Part shown: positions 11,315 through 21,199 of the stretch, in pieces | Numbering within the stretch: the first letter of the stretch is position 1 | How the letters are laid out: every line of letters begins with the position of its first letter | NCBI GenBank assembly: GCA_964035015.1 | Contig: OZ036016.1 | Span: 1,056,201-1,120,200, forward strand | Direction of reading: 5' to 3' | Source of the DNA: Corallium rubrum | Taxonomy: Eukaryota > Cnidaria > Anthozoa > Scleralcyonacea > Coralliidae | DNA length: 64,000 nucleotides | Notes under the pieces: model-generated | The model's database searches: none | Told to the model about the DNA's origin: nothing | Seen by the model: the letters and a program-made list of their open reading frames with translations, nothing else | Made by a program: the position numbers and the translations under genes

Positions 11315-13025
11315 GGGTAATGTGGGGCAAAACGAGACACTTACGGACAATTATTGCCCTGGAAAGGGAGGGATAATTTTTGGAATGTTCTTTTGGACTG
11401 GGGTATTTCAGGTAGACTCTAAGCAAGATATACAACACAAAAAATAATGTTGGAAATAATTTATTTGGCGTAAATCAAGGAAAACATGAAAGTGATTTTT
11501 GTCTCATTTTGCCCCACCACAGTGGGGCAAAATGAGACAGTGTGAAAACACTAAAAAACAGTCAAATTTAAATAGAAAGTAATTTAATAGAACTACATAA
11601 CTAACTATAAAAATACATTTAAAGATTATTTTGAAGTCAAAGTTACAAACACAAGTCACAGGTCACGCTGGTTGCAACTACAGTGCAACATTCTTCGTGA
11701 CACCATGGTTTGCATTCGAGGCATTTCACCCAGTCCTCGCCTTGCATTGATCTGGACCATAGTTCTCCACAGATTGGACATTCTGCATCCTCAGTATTGG
11801 TGTTCACAAGCTTTTTTCACTTGAACAAATTAACAAAGCTCGAAAGCCATTAACAAAGTCACGACCACCCATTTTATTTTCCTGATTAAACTTAGTGGTA
11901 ATGTTATTTTTCTGGCAATATTCAAACACTATTGATCTGATATCATTAATTGATAGACCATAAAAAACTTGGTCCATCTTAACAATATGATCTTCAAGTT
12001 CTTTCTCTTGATCAGGTTTAAGAACAGCTCGGTAACGCCCTAAAACATTCTTATGCCTTTTGTCAATTAACAAGTTTTTCATCCTACCATTAACTCGGCG
12101 GTTCAATGAATCCTTGGGTACTCCAAAGGCAGTGGCAGCTTTCCGTATAGACATCTCTTTTTTGTCGACTGATGAAATGGCAAGTTTCATTTGTTCCTCA
12201 CTCCAGTTTGCACATTGGGTTTTCCAAACATAGTTTTGAACCATTCTAAATATAATGCAAGTTGATTTGATTAATGATAAGTTCACAAGCACTGCAAAGC
12301 TTCATGCTGAACTCAGCATACACACAATAACAATTTCAAGATTATCTGAATGCATGATGAAATGTTATATAAAATTGACACAACCATGCATTTAAATAGT
12401 TTAAACTTTCTGAACAAGAGCAGGGGTTAAAAGACTTCAACATAAAAAATAGTGCTGGTTAATATAATCATTATATATAATATATATACTATTGATAATA
12501 TATCATTGAGATTTGAGAATGTGTTGGCAATAGGACAACTCTTGAAAACTTCAAATGGCTAGCTTTACTTAGTTTACTATTACTTAAACATCAAATACAT
12601 TTCGCTTGCTAGGAAAGTTGGATGTGTCTCATTTTGCCCCATCTTCATGAGTTCATTTGAACAAGAAAAAACTCGCAATAAATATAAACATTGATAAAAA
12701 TGCCACGTGTGACTTGAAAGGGCATGTTATAAACTCAATAAAAGATATAGGTTTCATTCGGTAAATACGATAATTTAGACACAACAATCGGTTAAGTAAA
12801 ATTGCTAATTAATAACATACCTGAATTTGTCGAGTTATCATCCAAAGTGGATTACAAAATCTTGATTTTTTCGCAGTTTCGTAGAGCAAAGAAGCGTGTT
12901 TTGGCAAAGTTAAACTTTCATAAGCTTTGCTTATGAGCCCACGATCATTAAATAAAATGGTAGTTATGCCGAACGTCATGTAAGTTGAATTGAATGGGAC
13001 TGTCTCATTTTGCCCCGCATTACCC
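11315..13025 (-). mobile_element. Pogo-like DNA transposon, internally deleted
   Basis: Terminal inverted repeats start GGGTAATGTGGGGCAAAACG at the left and GGGTAATGCGGGGCAAAATG inward from the right, each flanked by TA (11313-11314, 13026-13027), as expected for Tc1/mariner-pogo insertion. The inner repeat TGGGGCAAAATGAGACA recurs as a palindromic pair at about 11502-11540 and once near 12625-12645. The transposase gene runs on the minus strand and keeps only its two ends. Confidence 0.88.
11643..12244 (-). pseudogene. Pogo transposase: HTH joined to PHD-like finger, DDE core lost
   Basis: The start at 12244 (MVQNYVWKTQ) is chosen because homologous families begin with a similar basic stretch; an upstream ATG at 12292 is also in frame. 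An HTH_psq/CENP-B-type DNA-binding region follows (WSEEQMKLAISSVDKK, SIRKAATAFGVPKDSLNRRV), then a second helical part (LKPDQEKELEDHIVKMDQ, GLSINDIRSIVFEYC) and GGRDFVNGF. The frame stops at 11804. In another frame from about 11815 to 11643 the sequence encodes a PHD-like zinc finger (CPICGELW, WVKCLECKPWCHEEC, CDLCL) as found at the C-terminus of pogo transposases. The DDE catalytic domain that should lie between is absent. This is therefore a deletion derivative; an unspliced intron cannot explain a missing catalytic core. Confidence 0.8.
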
Positions 13026-13194
13026 TACAATACGATTAATGTTGGATCAATTACTCCTAAACATTTTATTGTATAATTTAGAAGATCTTGACTTGATATT
13101 AAAGAGAAAAGAAAAATTTTGATTTGAGTAAAATTTATACAAAGATCTCGGTGAAAAACATGTATAAAACGATCCTACAATATGACTCTAGATC

Positions 13195-13320
13195 ACTCTC
13201 AAAATGCAGGAAATGCGTTTTTAGAGACTCTAATTTTCAAAATGTTCCGGGGGCATGCCCCCGGACCCCCCTAGATTGTGGGCCACGGTCAGATTTTAGG
13301 CTAGATCCGCCCCTGGTCTT
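13195..13320 (+). repeat. Dispersed AAATGCAGGAAATG...GGGGGCATGCCCCC repeat, copy 1
   Basis: AATGCAGGAAATGCGTTTTT, AGAGACTCTAATTTTC and a palindromic CCGGGGGCATGCCCCCGG are followed by GACCCCCCTAGA. The same order occurs at 20455-20560 and 21490-21600 and, inverted, at 16040-16145 and 46145-46230. The family is unknown. Confidence 0.75.
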
Positions 13321-13604
13321 ATTGGATTCAGTTGAAAGGGTTTCAGAACATGTTTTTAGTTGTTTGATGCACGCTCATAACGTGTTGTCAGGGAATAACA
13401 TCTGCAGAAATGCAGCTGCGCGGAGATCTGACGCTGCTGGTACCGTTGACTTTGTCATGACAGTCAGAGTAGAAAGAGACAGCGACAGGAAAGTCTAATC
13501 GCTGTCACTTCTGCGCATTATGCGCATAGGTTCATACAAACCAGCCACCTTGCACCGGCTTCTCATATTTCTATTAAGCAAAAAGGTTGTGAACTGGCGA
13601 TAAT

Positions 13605-13695
13605 CTGAAGAACGAAATACTGACGTTTCGAGGGGAGCCCTTCATCGTGACACTCTGATGAAGGGCTCTGCTCGAAACGTCAGTATTTCTTCTTT
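13605..13695. repeat. Short hairpin with GACGTTTCGAG arms
   Basis: AAATACTGACGTTTCGAG...GAGCCCTTCATC is followed by GATGAAGGGCTCTGCTCGAAACGTCAGTATTT, giving two arms of about 35 nt. A structurally similar but longer hairpin with GTCTAACGTTTC arms is at 24932-25074. Confidence 0.75.
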
Positions 13696-13794
13696 CAAAT
13701 TCTCGGCAGTTCAACCTTGGTTCAACTTCACAACCTTTTCGCTTTGTTATACTTCTCATATTTCTCTTGTTAAGAATACCTGTCAAATAATACC

Positions 13795-14805
13795 AGCTGG
13801 CTATACAACTTATGCTGAATAATAAGAAAAGAGCTGGCTAATGTTACAACTTGTGCTGAATAATGAGAAAAGAGCTGGCTAATGTTACAACTTGTGCTGA
13901 ATAATGAGAAAAGAGCTGGCTAATGTTACAACTTGTGCTGAATAATCAGAAAATAGCTGGCTAATATTACAACTTACGCTGAATAATCAGAAAATAGCTG
14001 GCTAATGTTACAAACAAGGCTGAATAATAAACGATGAGCTGGCTAATATTACAAACGGGGCTGAATAATTGAAAAATAGCTGGCTAATGTTACAAATGGG
14101 GCTGAATAATTGAAAAATAGCTGGCTAATGTTACAAATGGGGCTGAATAATTGAAAAATAGCTGGCTAATGTTACAAATGGGGCTGAATAATTGAAAAAT
14201 AGCTGGCTAATGTTACAAATGGGGCTGAATAATTGAAAAATAGCTGGCTAATGTTACAAATGGGGCTGAATAATGAGAAAAGAGCTGGCTAATATTACAA
14301 ACGGGGCTGAATAATTGAAAAATAGCTGGCTAATATTACAACTTGTGCTGAATAATTGAGAGATAGCTGGCTAATGTTACAAACGGGGCTGAATAATTGA
14401 AAAATAGCTGGCTAATGTTACAACTTGTGCTGAATAATGAGAAAAGAGCTGGCTAATATTACAAACGGGGCTGAATAATTGAAAAATAGCTGGCTAATGT
14501 TACAAATGGGGCTGAATAATTGAGAAATAGCTGGCTAATGTTACAAATGGGGCTGAATAATTGAGAAATAGCTGGCTAATGTTACAAATGGGGCTGAATA
14601 ATTGAGAAATAGCTGGCTAATGTTACAAATGGGGCTGAATAATTGAGAAATAGCTGGCTAATGTTAAAACAGGACTGAATAATAGAGAAATAGCTGGCTA
14701 ATGTTAAAACAGGGTTGAATAATGAGAAGAAATGGTTGGCTAATGTACAAATAGGGCTGAATAATGCGCAAATGGCTGACTAATGTCGGAAAAATGTAAT
14801 TTTGG
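13795..14805 (-). repeat. 41-bp tandem array, right (inverted) copy
   Basis: About 24 abutting units of about 41 bp read, on the plus strand, GCTGAATAATGAGAAAAGAG plus CTGGCTAATGTTACAACTTGT. This is the reverse complement of the left array. Blocks of near-identical neighbouring units (14080-14260 and 14490-14650) suggest local amplification. The outer end and flank (GACTAATGTCGGAAAAATG) mirror the outer flank of the left array. Confidence 0.88.
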
Positions 14806-15204
14806 CGGATATGGCACCCCATATCGGCTGGTCGATTCTATAATCGGATTGGCCGGTTTAAAAACTTGATTAATTCAGATACAGTGTAATTTATTCATCA
14901 AAATACGAATTGCAATAAATCCACTCTGCGAAGTTCATCCAAATAATTGTAACGATAGCTTTGGTTAAAGTCAAGAACAACATTAGATATATGTTTCTTC
15001 CAGACATTTAAATGTATCCTGGATAATCGTGGGGAGTATCATGATGAATAATGCTAGCCAGTTGCATTTATGATAAAGGTTCACACGAGTGATTCGGCAG
15101 AGCGTTAATTATTTTTTATTTATTATTCAGGTATACGTATTATACAAAAACGAAACACAAAGACCGCATAAATTTTCTTGCCAAAACACCCCAAAATTCT
15201 GGGT
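14806..15204. other. No gene; insertion relative to the left arm
   Basis: The left arm goes straight from the array to the GGGCATTTTGCGCC block. Here about 400 bp intervenes without a recognisable feature. Confidence 0.45.
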
Positions 15205-15295
15205 GTCACGTGACCAGCCGATGCCAGGGCCATTTTCGCCGACCTCCCAACGTGGAGGCAAAATGCCCTGGGGACGAGGTTGGGACATCTCACTG
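15205..15295. repeat. Short foldback, GCCAGGGCC...GGCCCTGG family
   Basis: CACGTGACCAGCCGATGCCA, GGGCCATTTTCGCC and the inverted CCCTGGGGACGAGGTTG form a small foldback. Relatives are at 53505-53572 and 62990-63073, and partial ones at about 6760-6790 and 46690-46755. Confidence 0.7.
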
Positions 15296-15404
15296 TCTTA
15301 AGCTTTTCACAAAATTGCCAGAAGACAGAACTCAGAAGCATATTTTTAACATCGAACTGTGCGAATTGAAATAAGAATATCAAGTGATGGTATCAAGCAC
15401 TAAT

Positions 15405-16010
15405 AATCGGGCGTTCCGGAATCTACGTCACAAATGTGCTAGTTCCATGCCTTTTGAAACTTTGCTTGCAACTCGGCCGTGAACCAAAATGGCGGCAATT
15501 TTCGACATTTCAACAGGGCATAGAAACTCGAGAATTCATCCAAATCAAAAAATATTTGGACTGAGGTACTCAACAAACCACAGTAATTTGATTTTTTTTT
15601 AAAAATATTTGGGGTTAAGGGCACTTTAAAGAGTCAAAAACTCCAGGACGCATTGAGTAGTGAAATATAATTTCAGCTGTCGAATATAAATAGGGAATGA
15701 CAGAGTTCGATCGCTTATTCATTTTCTCACAGACATCCGATCTTCACCTTGTTTGAATCAATATTTTCGTCATATTCAAACGATCATGTTGACATATATA
15801 TAATTTGGTTATATGGGTCTGGTTCTACGTTCAGTGAGATTATAAACTCAATCTAACGAATAATATTGAGAAATTTTAATAGTTAATAAAATTTGAAAAA
15901 ATTATTGGGCGGAGCCTAAGACAAACGCAACTTCAACGACATTGTCCACAGTCCCTCCTTTTCTCTCCCGCGCGCCGTCTTCAGGAGGGACTGGGTACAG
16001 TCCAAACACG
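15405..16010 (-). repeat. Right arm blocks B and A of the inverted composite repeat
   Basis: 15405-15625 is the inverted copy of 5655-5885 (shared CCTCAGTCCAAAAAT and CCAAAATGGCGGC-like words). 15925-16005 is the inverted copy of 4980-5055. The 300 bp between them differ from the left arm, so either that part diverged or the two copies carry different inserts. No gene is seen. Confidence 0.75.
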
Positions 16011-16039
16011 CAGGGACTTCGGAGCGACACTAAAGGGGG

Positions 16040-16145
16040 GGGGGGGAGTAGTGGCAAACTTTTTGGGGGGGTCCGAGGGCATGCTCCCCCGGGAAGCTTT
16101 GAAATCTAGAGTCTCTGAAATGCCATTTCCTGCATTTTAGGACAA
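16040..16145 (-). repeat. Dispersed GCAGGAAATGGCATTTC repeat, copy 2 (inverted)
   Basis: GAGGGCATGCTCCCCCGGGA, TCTAGAGTCTCTGAAATGCC and ATTTCCTGCATTTTAGGAC match copy 1 on the opposite strand. A G homopolymer adjoins at 16035-16048. Confidence 0.72.
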
Positions 16146-16189
16146 GTATTTAATCAAAGTCTTGAGTTAGAGCTAGGGTAAGTGATTTT

Positions 16190-16355
16190 GTTAATCATAA
16201 CTTTATTACTGGCCTTGTTTATTACTGGTCTTGTTAAAAAGTGTGTGTGTGTGTGTGTGGGGGGGGGGGGGGCAAACATATTCTGCCCCCCCCCACCAAA
16301 AAAAGTGGAGGGGCCCAGGACACACACACACCCTCCCCCCCCCCCCCCCACCCGA
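16190..16355. repeat. Low-complexity GT/G/C cluster with 16-bp unit seeds
   Basis: Two TTATTACTGGCCTTGTTTAT-like units (inverse of the 19999-20207 minisatellite) precede (GT)n, G and C runs and (CA)n. Open frames here are compositional artefacts. Confidence 0.8.
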
Positions 16356-16374
16356 CATTGTAAATGTCGCGTGT

Positions 16375-16700
16375 TGCGACGTCACACGTGCATAATGAGT
16401 TATCGAAAAACGTTCTATATCTTTCCTATTGTCAAATATAACCACTTGAAAATCTACCTGTTTAGTGTTCTAGGCGAAACACACGCACATGCTTCCCTCG
16501 AATTATTTTGGTTTGACAATAGCAAAGCTATATACTGACTTTCTTCAATAACTCATTATGCACAAATTTTTAATTTGCATATCAAACAAACTGAAATATC
16601 TCAAGAACGAAGCAAGGAAACGAAAAACTGCAAAAGATGTTCCTCTATCATTTTAAATGTTCTTTCAAATAAGACAAACTTAATTTTCATTTCATAGGCA
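16375..16700. repeat. MITE relic related to 60703-61181
   Basis: GACGTCACACGTGCATAATG, TCAAACAAACTGAAATATCT, CAAGAACGAAGCAAGGAAA and TTCTTTCAAATAAGACAAAC also occur in the same order in the element at 60703-61181. No coding potential. Confidence 0.65.
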
Positions 16701-16977
16701 CTTTAAAAGAACTCAAAGATTCTAAAATAAGGCCCCCAGACTTAATTCTGGCTGTTCGACATAGAAAAAATTTTTTCCCTTTACCACCCCCTACAATTGA
16801 TCCCTCGATATGGGCCTGTAATTAATACGATTGAAAACATTAACACGACTTACCTCAAGTAAATTCAATGAAAAGTCTACCCATATTTGGGGTAGAAATT
16901 ATCTGATTAGTATGTTGTTTTTAATCCTGTTATAATTGTATATTACCCTTTGGTAAACCTTGTGATGCTTGGACATG

Positions 16978-17058
16978 AGGTGACATTCCAGGCTTTATTT
17001 TCCAAAAGGACATATAAAGCCTGTTTAGAGGGCGGTCTCAGGGGGTTGCACCTTTGGT
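16978..17058 (+). repeat. 81-bp module, not inverted with its arm (left)
   Basis: AGGTGACATTCCAGGCTTTA...GGTTGCACCTTTGGT lies between CTTGGACATG and GGTAGGGGCG. In the right arm, whose surroundings are inverted, the same module (18546-18626) keeps this direct orientation. Its ends are themselves a weak inverted pair (AGGTG/CACCT). Confidence 0.8.
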
Positions 17059-17499
17059 GGTAGGGGCGAAAAAGGGCGTCGCATGCCATCTGTAATCCTC
17101 ATAATTAATTTTGCAATAGATAACAGATTATTTTCAAACTTCACCTATGCTAAACATAGTGTATATTCTCAGGACAAAACAAAACAGAAGAATATGATTA
17201 TGAAACTACAGCCTTGTCACACAGGCAATACTTTGCTCAAAGCAGCGCTAAAAAATCCAAAGAAACCCGAGTAGTACTTACCGTTATGTAACACCTCCAG
17301 CCAATGCTGGTTAAGAAAGTAATTTACGATAGGCTTGGCCACACTTCCAAATCTCCGCAATCGTTGCTGAAAGTTCAATGGTTTGAACTTTTGGCAACCG
17401 CTGCGGGGACTTTGCGTTGCCGTCGCGAGGCCAACCCCACCACTGAACTCAATACAACGTCGCGAGGTCGATCTCAACATAACATCGCGAGATCATCTT

Positions 17500-17702
17500 C
17501 CACTTGTGTTCACTCGCCTTCACTACTCGGGTTCTCTCGTGTTCACTCGTGTTCACTCGCGTTCTCTCGTGTTCACTCGTGTTCACTCGTGTCTCTCGTG
17601 TTCTCCCGTGTTCACTCGTGTTCACTCATGTTCACTCATGTTCACTCGTGTTCACTCGTGTTCTCTCGTGTTTTGACTCGTGTGGACTTTTAGACTAGAT
17701 CA
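17500..17702 (+). repeat. CTCGTG minisatellite ending in GACTAGATC
   Basis: Repeated TTCACTCGTG and TTCTCTCGTG units end in ACTCGTGTGGACTTTTAGAC and TAGATC. This is the innermost part of the left palindrome arm. Confidence 0.85.
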
Positions 17703-17862
17703 TTTTAACAGTTTATCCAGAATGGTGCAGAAATCATTTGTTTTCATTGTTCCCATCGACAATTTCTACTCTGCATCAACTTCTACTCTCATCATGTAGC
17801 CCTAGAGTTTGGTCGCAATATATCAAGTGGTTTCGGAGTTCTCGCTGCACACACACACACGG

Positions 17863-17898
<36 letters not shown>

Positions 17899-18039
17899 CG
17901 GCCATATAAGATTAGATTTCTGTCATTTGAAAGAAGAGAAATTCAAGTATGACTTTGACGATGCATCTTTCAAAGAGAGACGTCATTTTACATACACTAT
18001 TGATGAGTGAAGTCATGGAAGAATTGAGTTTTCTTATTG
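17703..18039. other. Palindrome spacer with (CA)n
   Basis: About 340 bp between the arms contain (CA)n at about 17850-17896 and no recognisable gene. Confidence 0.6.
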
Positions 18040-18545
18040 ATCTCGTCTAAAAGTCCACACGAGTCAGAACACGAATGGACACGAGAGAACACGAGTGAAC
18101 ACAAGTGGAAGATGATCTCGCGATGTTATGTTGAGATCGACCTCGCGACGTTGTATTGAGATTAGTGGCGGGGTTGACCTCGCGACGGCAACGCAAAGTC
18201 CCGGCAGTCGTTACCGAAAGTTCTAACCATTGAACTTTCACCAACGATTGCGGAGATTTGGAAGCGTGACCAAGCGTATCGTAAATTATTTTCCTAACCA
18301 GCCAATCAGAGGTGTTATATGACGGTAAGTACTACTCGGATTTTTTCTACAATTGCGAGCGCTGCTTTGAGCAAAGTATTGCCTGTGTGACAAGGCTATA
18401 GTTTCATAACTATATTTTTTTGTTTTGTTCTGAGAATATACACTATGTTTAGCATAGGTGAAGTTTGAAAATAATCTATGTTATCTATTGCAAAATTAAT
18501 TATGAGGATTACACATGGCATGCGACGCCCCTTTTCGCCCCTACC

Positions 18546-18626
18546 AGGTGACATTCCAGGCTTTGTTTCCCAAAAGGACATAGGAAGCCTGTTTAGAGGG
18601 CCGTCTTAGGGGGTTGCACCTTTGGT
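18546..18626 (+). repeat. 81-bp module, flipped relative to its arm (right)
   Basis: See 16978-17058. The flanks here are CGCCCCTACC on the left and CATGCCCAAGCATC on the right, the inverse of the left-arm flanks, while the module reads in the same direction as on the left. Confidence 0.8.
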
Positions 18627-18837
18627 CATGCCCAAGCATCACAAGGTTTACCAAAGGGTAATATACAATTATAACAGGATTAAAAACAACATACTATCAG
18701 ATAATTTCTACCCCAAATGTGGGTAGACTTTTCATTGAATTGACTTGAGGTAAGTCGTGTTAATGTTTTCAATCGTATTAATTACATGCCCGTATCGAGG
18801 GATCAATTGTAGGGGGTGGTGAGGGCATAGATGATAG

Positions 18838-19137
18838 AAAGGCGAGCTGGATAGGAAACTTACGAAACCGGAAACGATGTTTGCACAACTTGCTATGGTA
18901 ATTATACACTTACAAGAGACTAAATGCACCTAACGGGGGTCCCACATGGCTAAAATCAGACACTGCTGAACTTAAGTAATATTACACTATTGTTTAATTT
19001 CAGCAATAGCTGATCCTAGAGGCCATGTGGAACCATCCGTTAGGTGCTGTAGCCCCTTATAAGTGTATAATTACCATAGCAAGTTGTGCAAACATTGTTT
19101 CCGGTTTCGTAACATCGTTTTAAGCTTCCTATCCAGT
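18838..19137. mobile_element. MITE with about 120-bp TIRs, copy 1
   Basis: CTGGATAGGAAACTTACGAA, ACGATGTTTGCACAACTTGC and TATGGTAATTATACACTTA are mirrored at 19020-19137 (ending AGCTTCCTATCCAG). The centre is AT-rich. A second copy is at 22206-22648, continuing after 25365. Confidence 0.8.
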
Positions 19138-19364
19138 TCCCCTTCGATTATCTATGGTGAGGAGGGAATTTTTTTCTGTGTCGAACAGCCAGAAGATGGG
19201 TCGGGGGGCCCTATTTTAGAATCTTTAAGTTCTTTTAAATTTCTACTTTGAAATATCTCTTAAAATGCAATGCTATTATGCTATTTTAGCATATTTTATG
19301 CCATTTTAGCAAATTTCAGGGGGGAATTGGCCCCCTCTGTGTCGTATCCCGGTATGGGTCTATG

Positions 19365-19512
19365 TAAGACTCGTGTTCACTCGTGTTCCACTTGAGTTCA
19401 CTCGTGTTCCACTTGTGTTCACTCGTGTTCCACTTGTGTTCACTCGTGTTCCACTTGTGTTCCACTCGTGTTCACTCGTGTTCCGACTCGTGTGGACTTT
19501 TAGACTAGATCC
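19365..19512 (+). repeat. CTCGTG minisatellite, third copy
   Basis: About seven GTTCACTCGTGTTCCACTTG units end in ACTCGTGTGGACTTTTAGAC and TAGATC. The border is the same as in the palindrome arms and at 4885. Confidence 0.85.
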
Positions 19513-19998
19513 CATACAAACTACGAAAACTGTTGCAGATCACATTTGCAATTTGGCTGCAATTCATATTTAAAATACTTACCAAAATTAAATTTCCCTG
19601 TGCTCGTCGTCCAGCAATCAGCAGATTTGCAATTACGATATTTATGTCACAAACAAGAGAATTTTAAAAATATTTACATTGGAAACGAACTATAACAAGA
19701 CGCCTGACCCAGGGGTTCACTCGGGCTACTGAAAAAATGCGGAGGTCGACTCTATAATGCACGGGCAAAGAGGTGGGAGTGGGCCGAGGAAGTTCAGATC
19801 GAAGGCTGAATGTGGTGCATACTTTCACATTGGTGAAAAGGATTATCCTGAATTGTGAAAGTGTCTAGAATTTAGGTGTATCCTGAAGCCCAGGGGACTT
19901 CTCTGTCCTACACAGGGGTGTCGGAAGCGGGGGCCCGGGGGGGCGTTTTTTGGTGGTGGTGGGAGGGGCAGAATATGTTTGGGCCCCCCGACATTTTA
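19513..19998. other. No gene; G-rich tract
   Basis: No recognisable coding region. A G/T-rich tract at about 19930-19980 is the degenerate inverse of the tract at 16260-16320. Confidence 0.5.
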
Positions 19999-20207
19999 AC
20001 AAGGCCAGTAATAAACAAGGCCAGTAATAAACAAGGCCAGTAATAAACAAGGCCAGTAATAAACAAGGCCAGTAATAAACAAGGCCAGTAATAAACAAGG
20101 CCAGTAATAAACAAGGCCAGTAATAAACAAGGCCAGTAATAAACAAGGCCAGTAATAAACAAGGCCAGTAATAAACAAGGCCAGTAATAAACAAGGCCAG
20201 TAATAAA
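19999..20207. repeat. 16-bp minisatellite, 13 units
   Basis: Thirteen essentially identical CAAGGCCAGTAATAAA units sit at a strict 16-bp spacing. Two inverted units with the same flank (GTTAATCATAACTTTATTAC) sit at 16190-16235, so the array expanded within a dispersed element. Confidence 0.95.
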
Positions 20208-20454
20208 GTTATGATTAACAAAATCAACAAGAAAACAATTTTCATACATACCATATATTTTATACATTGAATTCTGTTTTTAAATATACCTCTGGTAAGC
20301 CTGACCCAACACAATATACGAACCCTAGCTAACCCACGACTTTGAATAAAGATATAATAAAGAAATTTGAATGCAGATATTCAATGTCCGGAAAAGTGTT
20401 GTCTTTTGAGTATTTTATGATGTTTTTGGACCTTTAGAATTCTGTAAATCCTTG
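20208..20454. other. No gene seen
   Basis: AT-rich sequence; the minus-strand open frame running in from the minisatellite has no domain. Confidence 0.5.
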
Positions 20455-20560
20455 TCCTAAAATGCAGGAAATGGCATTTCAGAGACTCTAGATTTCAATA
20501 TTCCCCTAAACATTTTGCCCCCCCCCCCCCACTTTTAGTGTCGCTCCAACACCCCCTGGT
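20455..20560 (+). repeat. Dispersed GCAGGAAATGGCATTTC repeat, copy 3
   Basis: TTGTCCTAAAATGCAGGAAA, TTTCAGAGACTCTAGATTTC, a C homopolymer and ACTTTTAGTGTCGCTCC match the inverse of 16020-16145. Confidence 0.75.
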
Positions 20561-21191
20561 CCCACATGCGGAGACTAGAATTTTTTCTGAGGTGCCCAAA
20601 CATAACGTGTGTAGGCCAGGTATAGATGCACTAGCAAATATGCAAAAGGTTATCCAATGTTTTTGCTTTAGAGCATGTTGAGAAGGCTCTTTAACTCTGC
20701 AGCACTGTAATTTCTCTGCAGATTTTGGTACCATCATCATAATTATAGGTAATAACACACACTTGGCTGTTGATGTTATAATGACCAATATGTCATTATT
20801 AAAGTATTGCTGGTCCAAAGTTGTTTCTATGAATATATTTTCACTCAATTTATGCATCAAAATTTATATCAAAATGAACATCAAGATATGGATAACATAC
20901 TTGTGACAAAATTACATACTCATAGGTTCAAACACGGTTGTTCAAAGCACTTACAACATTGTGAATATAAATCCTATTAATGGATCAATAAAGCTACATT
21001 ATAGCTACTGTCCATTGTCAATCTCAAACTCAAAGACAAGGCGACAAGCAACAGTCAGTAAAAATACAAATGGTACATAGAACAACAATACATGTGTGTA
21101 CAAGCTTCCTATACTCAGCATAACAAATATAAAACTCGTTTAGTAATAAAGCACTTAATAATAATGCAAAAAATATAAAGGTACTGTCAAT
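20561..21191. other. No gene seen
   Basis: AT-rich, with no recognisable domain or repeat structure. Confidence 0.45.
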
Positions 21192-21199
21192 GTGAACAA

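Larger units (their letters stand above)
16690..17702 (+). repeat. Left arm of the 2.5-kb palindrome
   Basis: Sequence from TTAAAAGAACTCAAAGATTC through TTGATCCCTCGATATGGGCC, TGTGATGCTTGGACATG, the GCGAGG-rich block (17400-17490) and the CTCGTG minisatellite (17500-17702) is mirrored at 18040-19240. The arm is broken on the other side by a MITE at 18838-19137 and differs by the flipped module at 16978-17058. No gene; open frames reflect the CTCGTG units. Confidence 0.85.
18040..19240 (-). repeat. Right arm of the 2.5-kb palindrome
   Basis: It starts GATCTCGTCTAAAAGTCCAC and continues as the inverse of the left arm to about 18825 (GATCAATTGTAGGGGGTGG). It resumes after the MITE at about 19145-19240 (TTCTGTGTCGAACAGCCAGA). 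Its minisatellite part is much shorter than in the left arm (about 50 bp against 200 bp). Confidence 0.85.

Noticed and set aside
6795..14805. CRISPR-like appearance of the regular 41-bp arrays
   Set aside because: Units abut without unique spacers, vary along the array, and lie in a eukaryotic transposon-rich context with no cas genes.
17304..17698. Overlapping frames rich in FTRVHSCS
   Set aside because: Translations of the CTCGTG minisatellite, open in several frames.
19865..20314. Long minus-strand frame with a repetitive hydrophobic YYWPCLLLAL pattern
   Set aside because: It is the 16-bp minisatellite translated; because 16 is not a multiple of 3, the repeat is open in all three frames on that strand. 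No real membrane protein.
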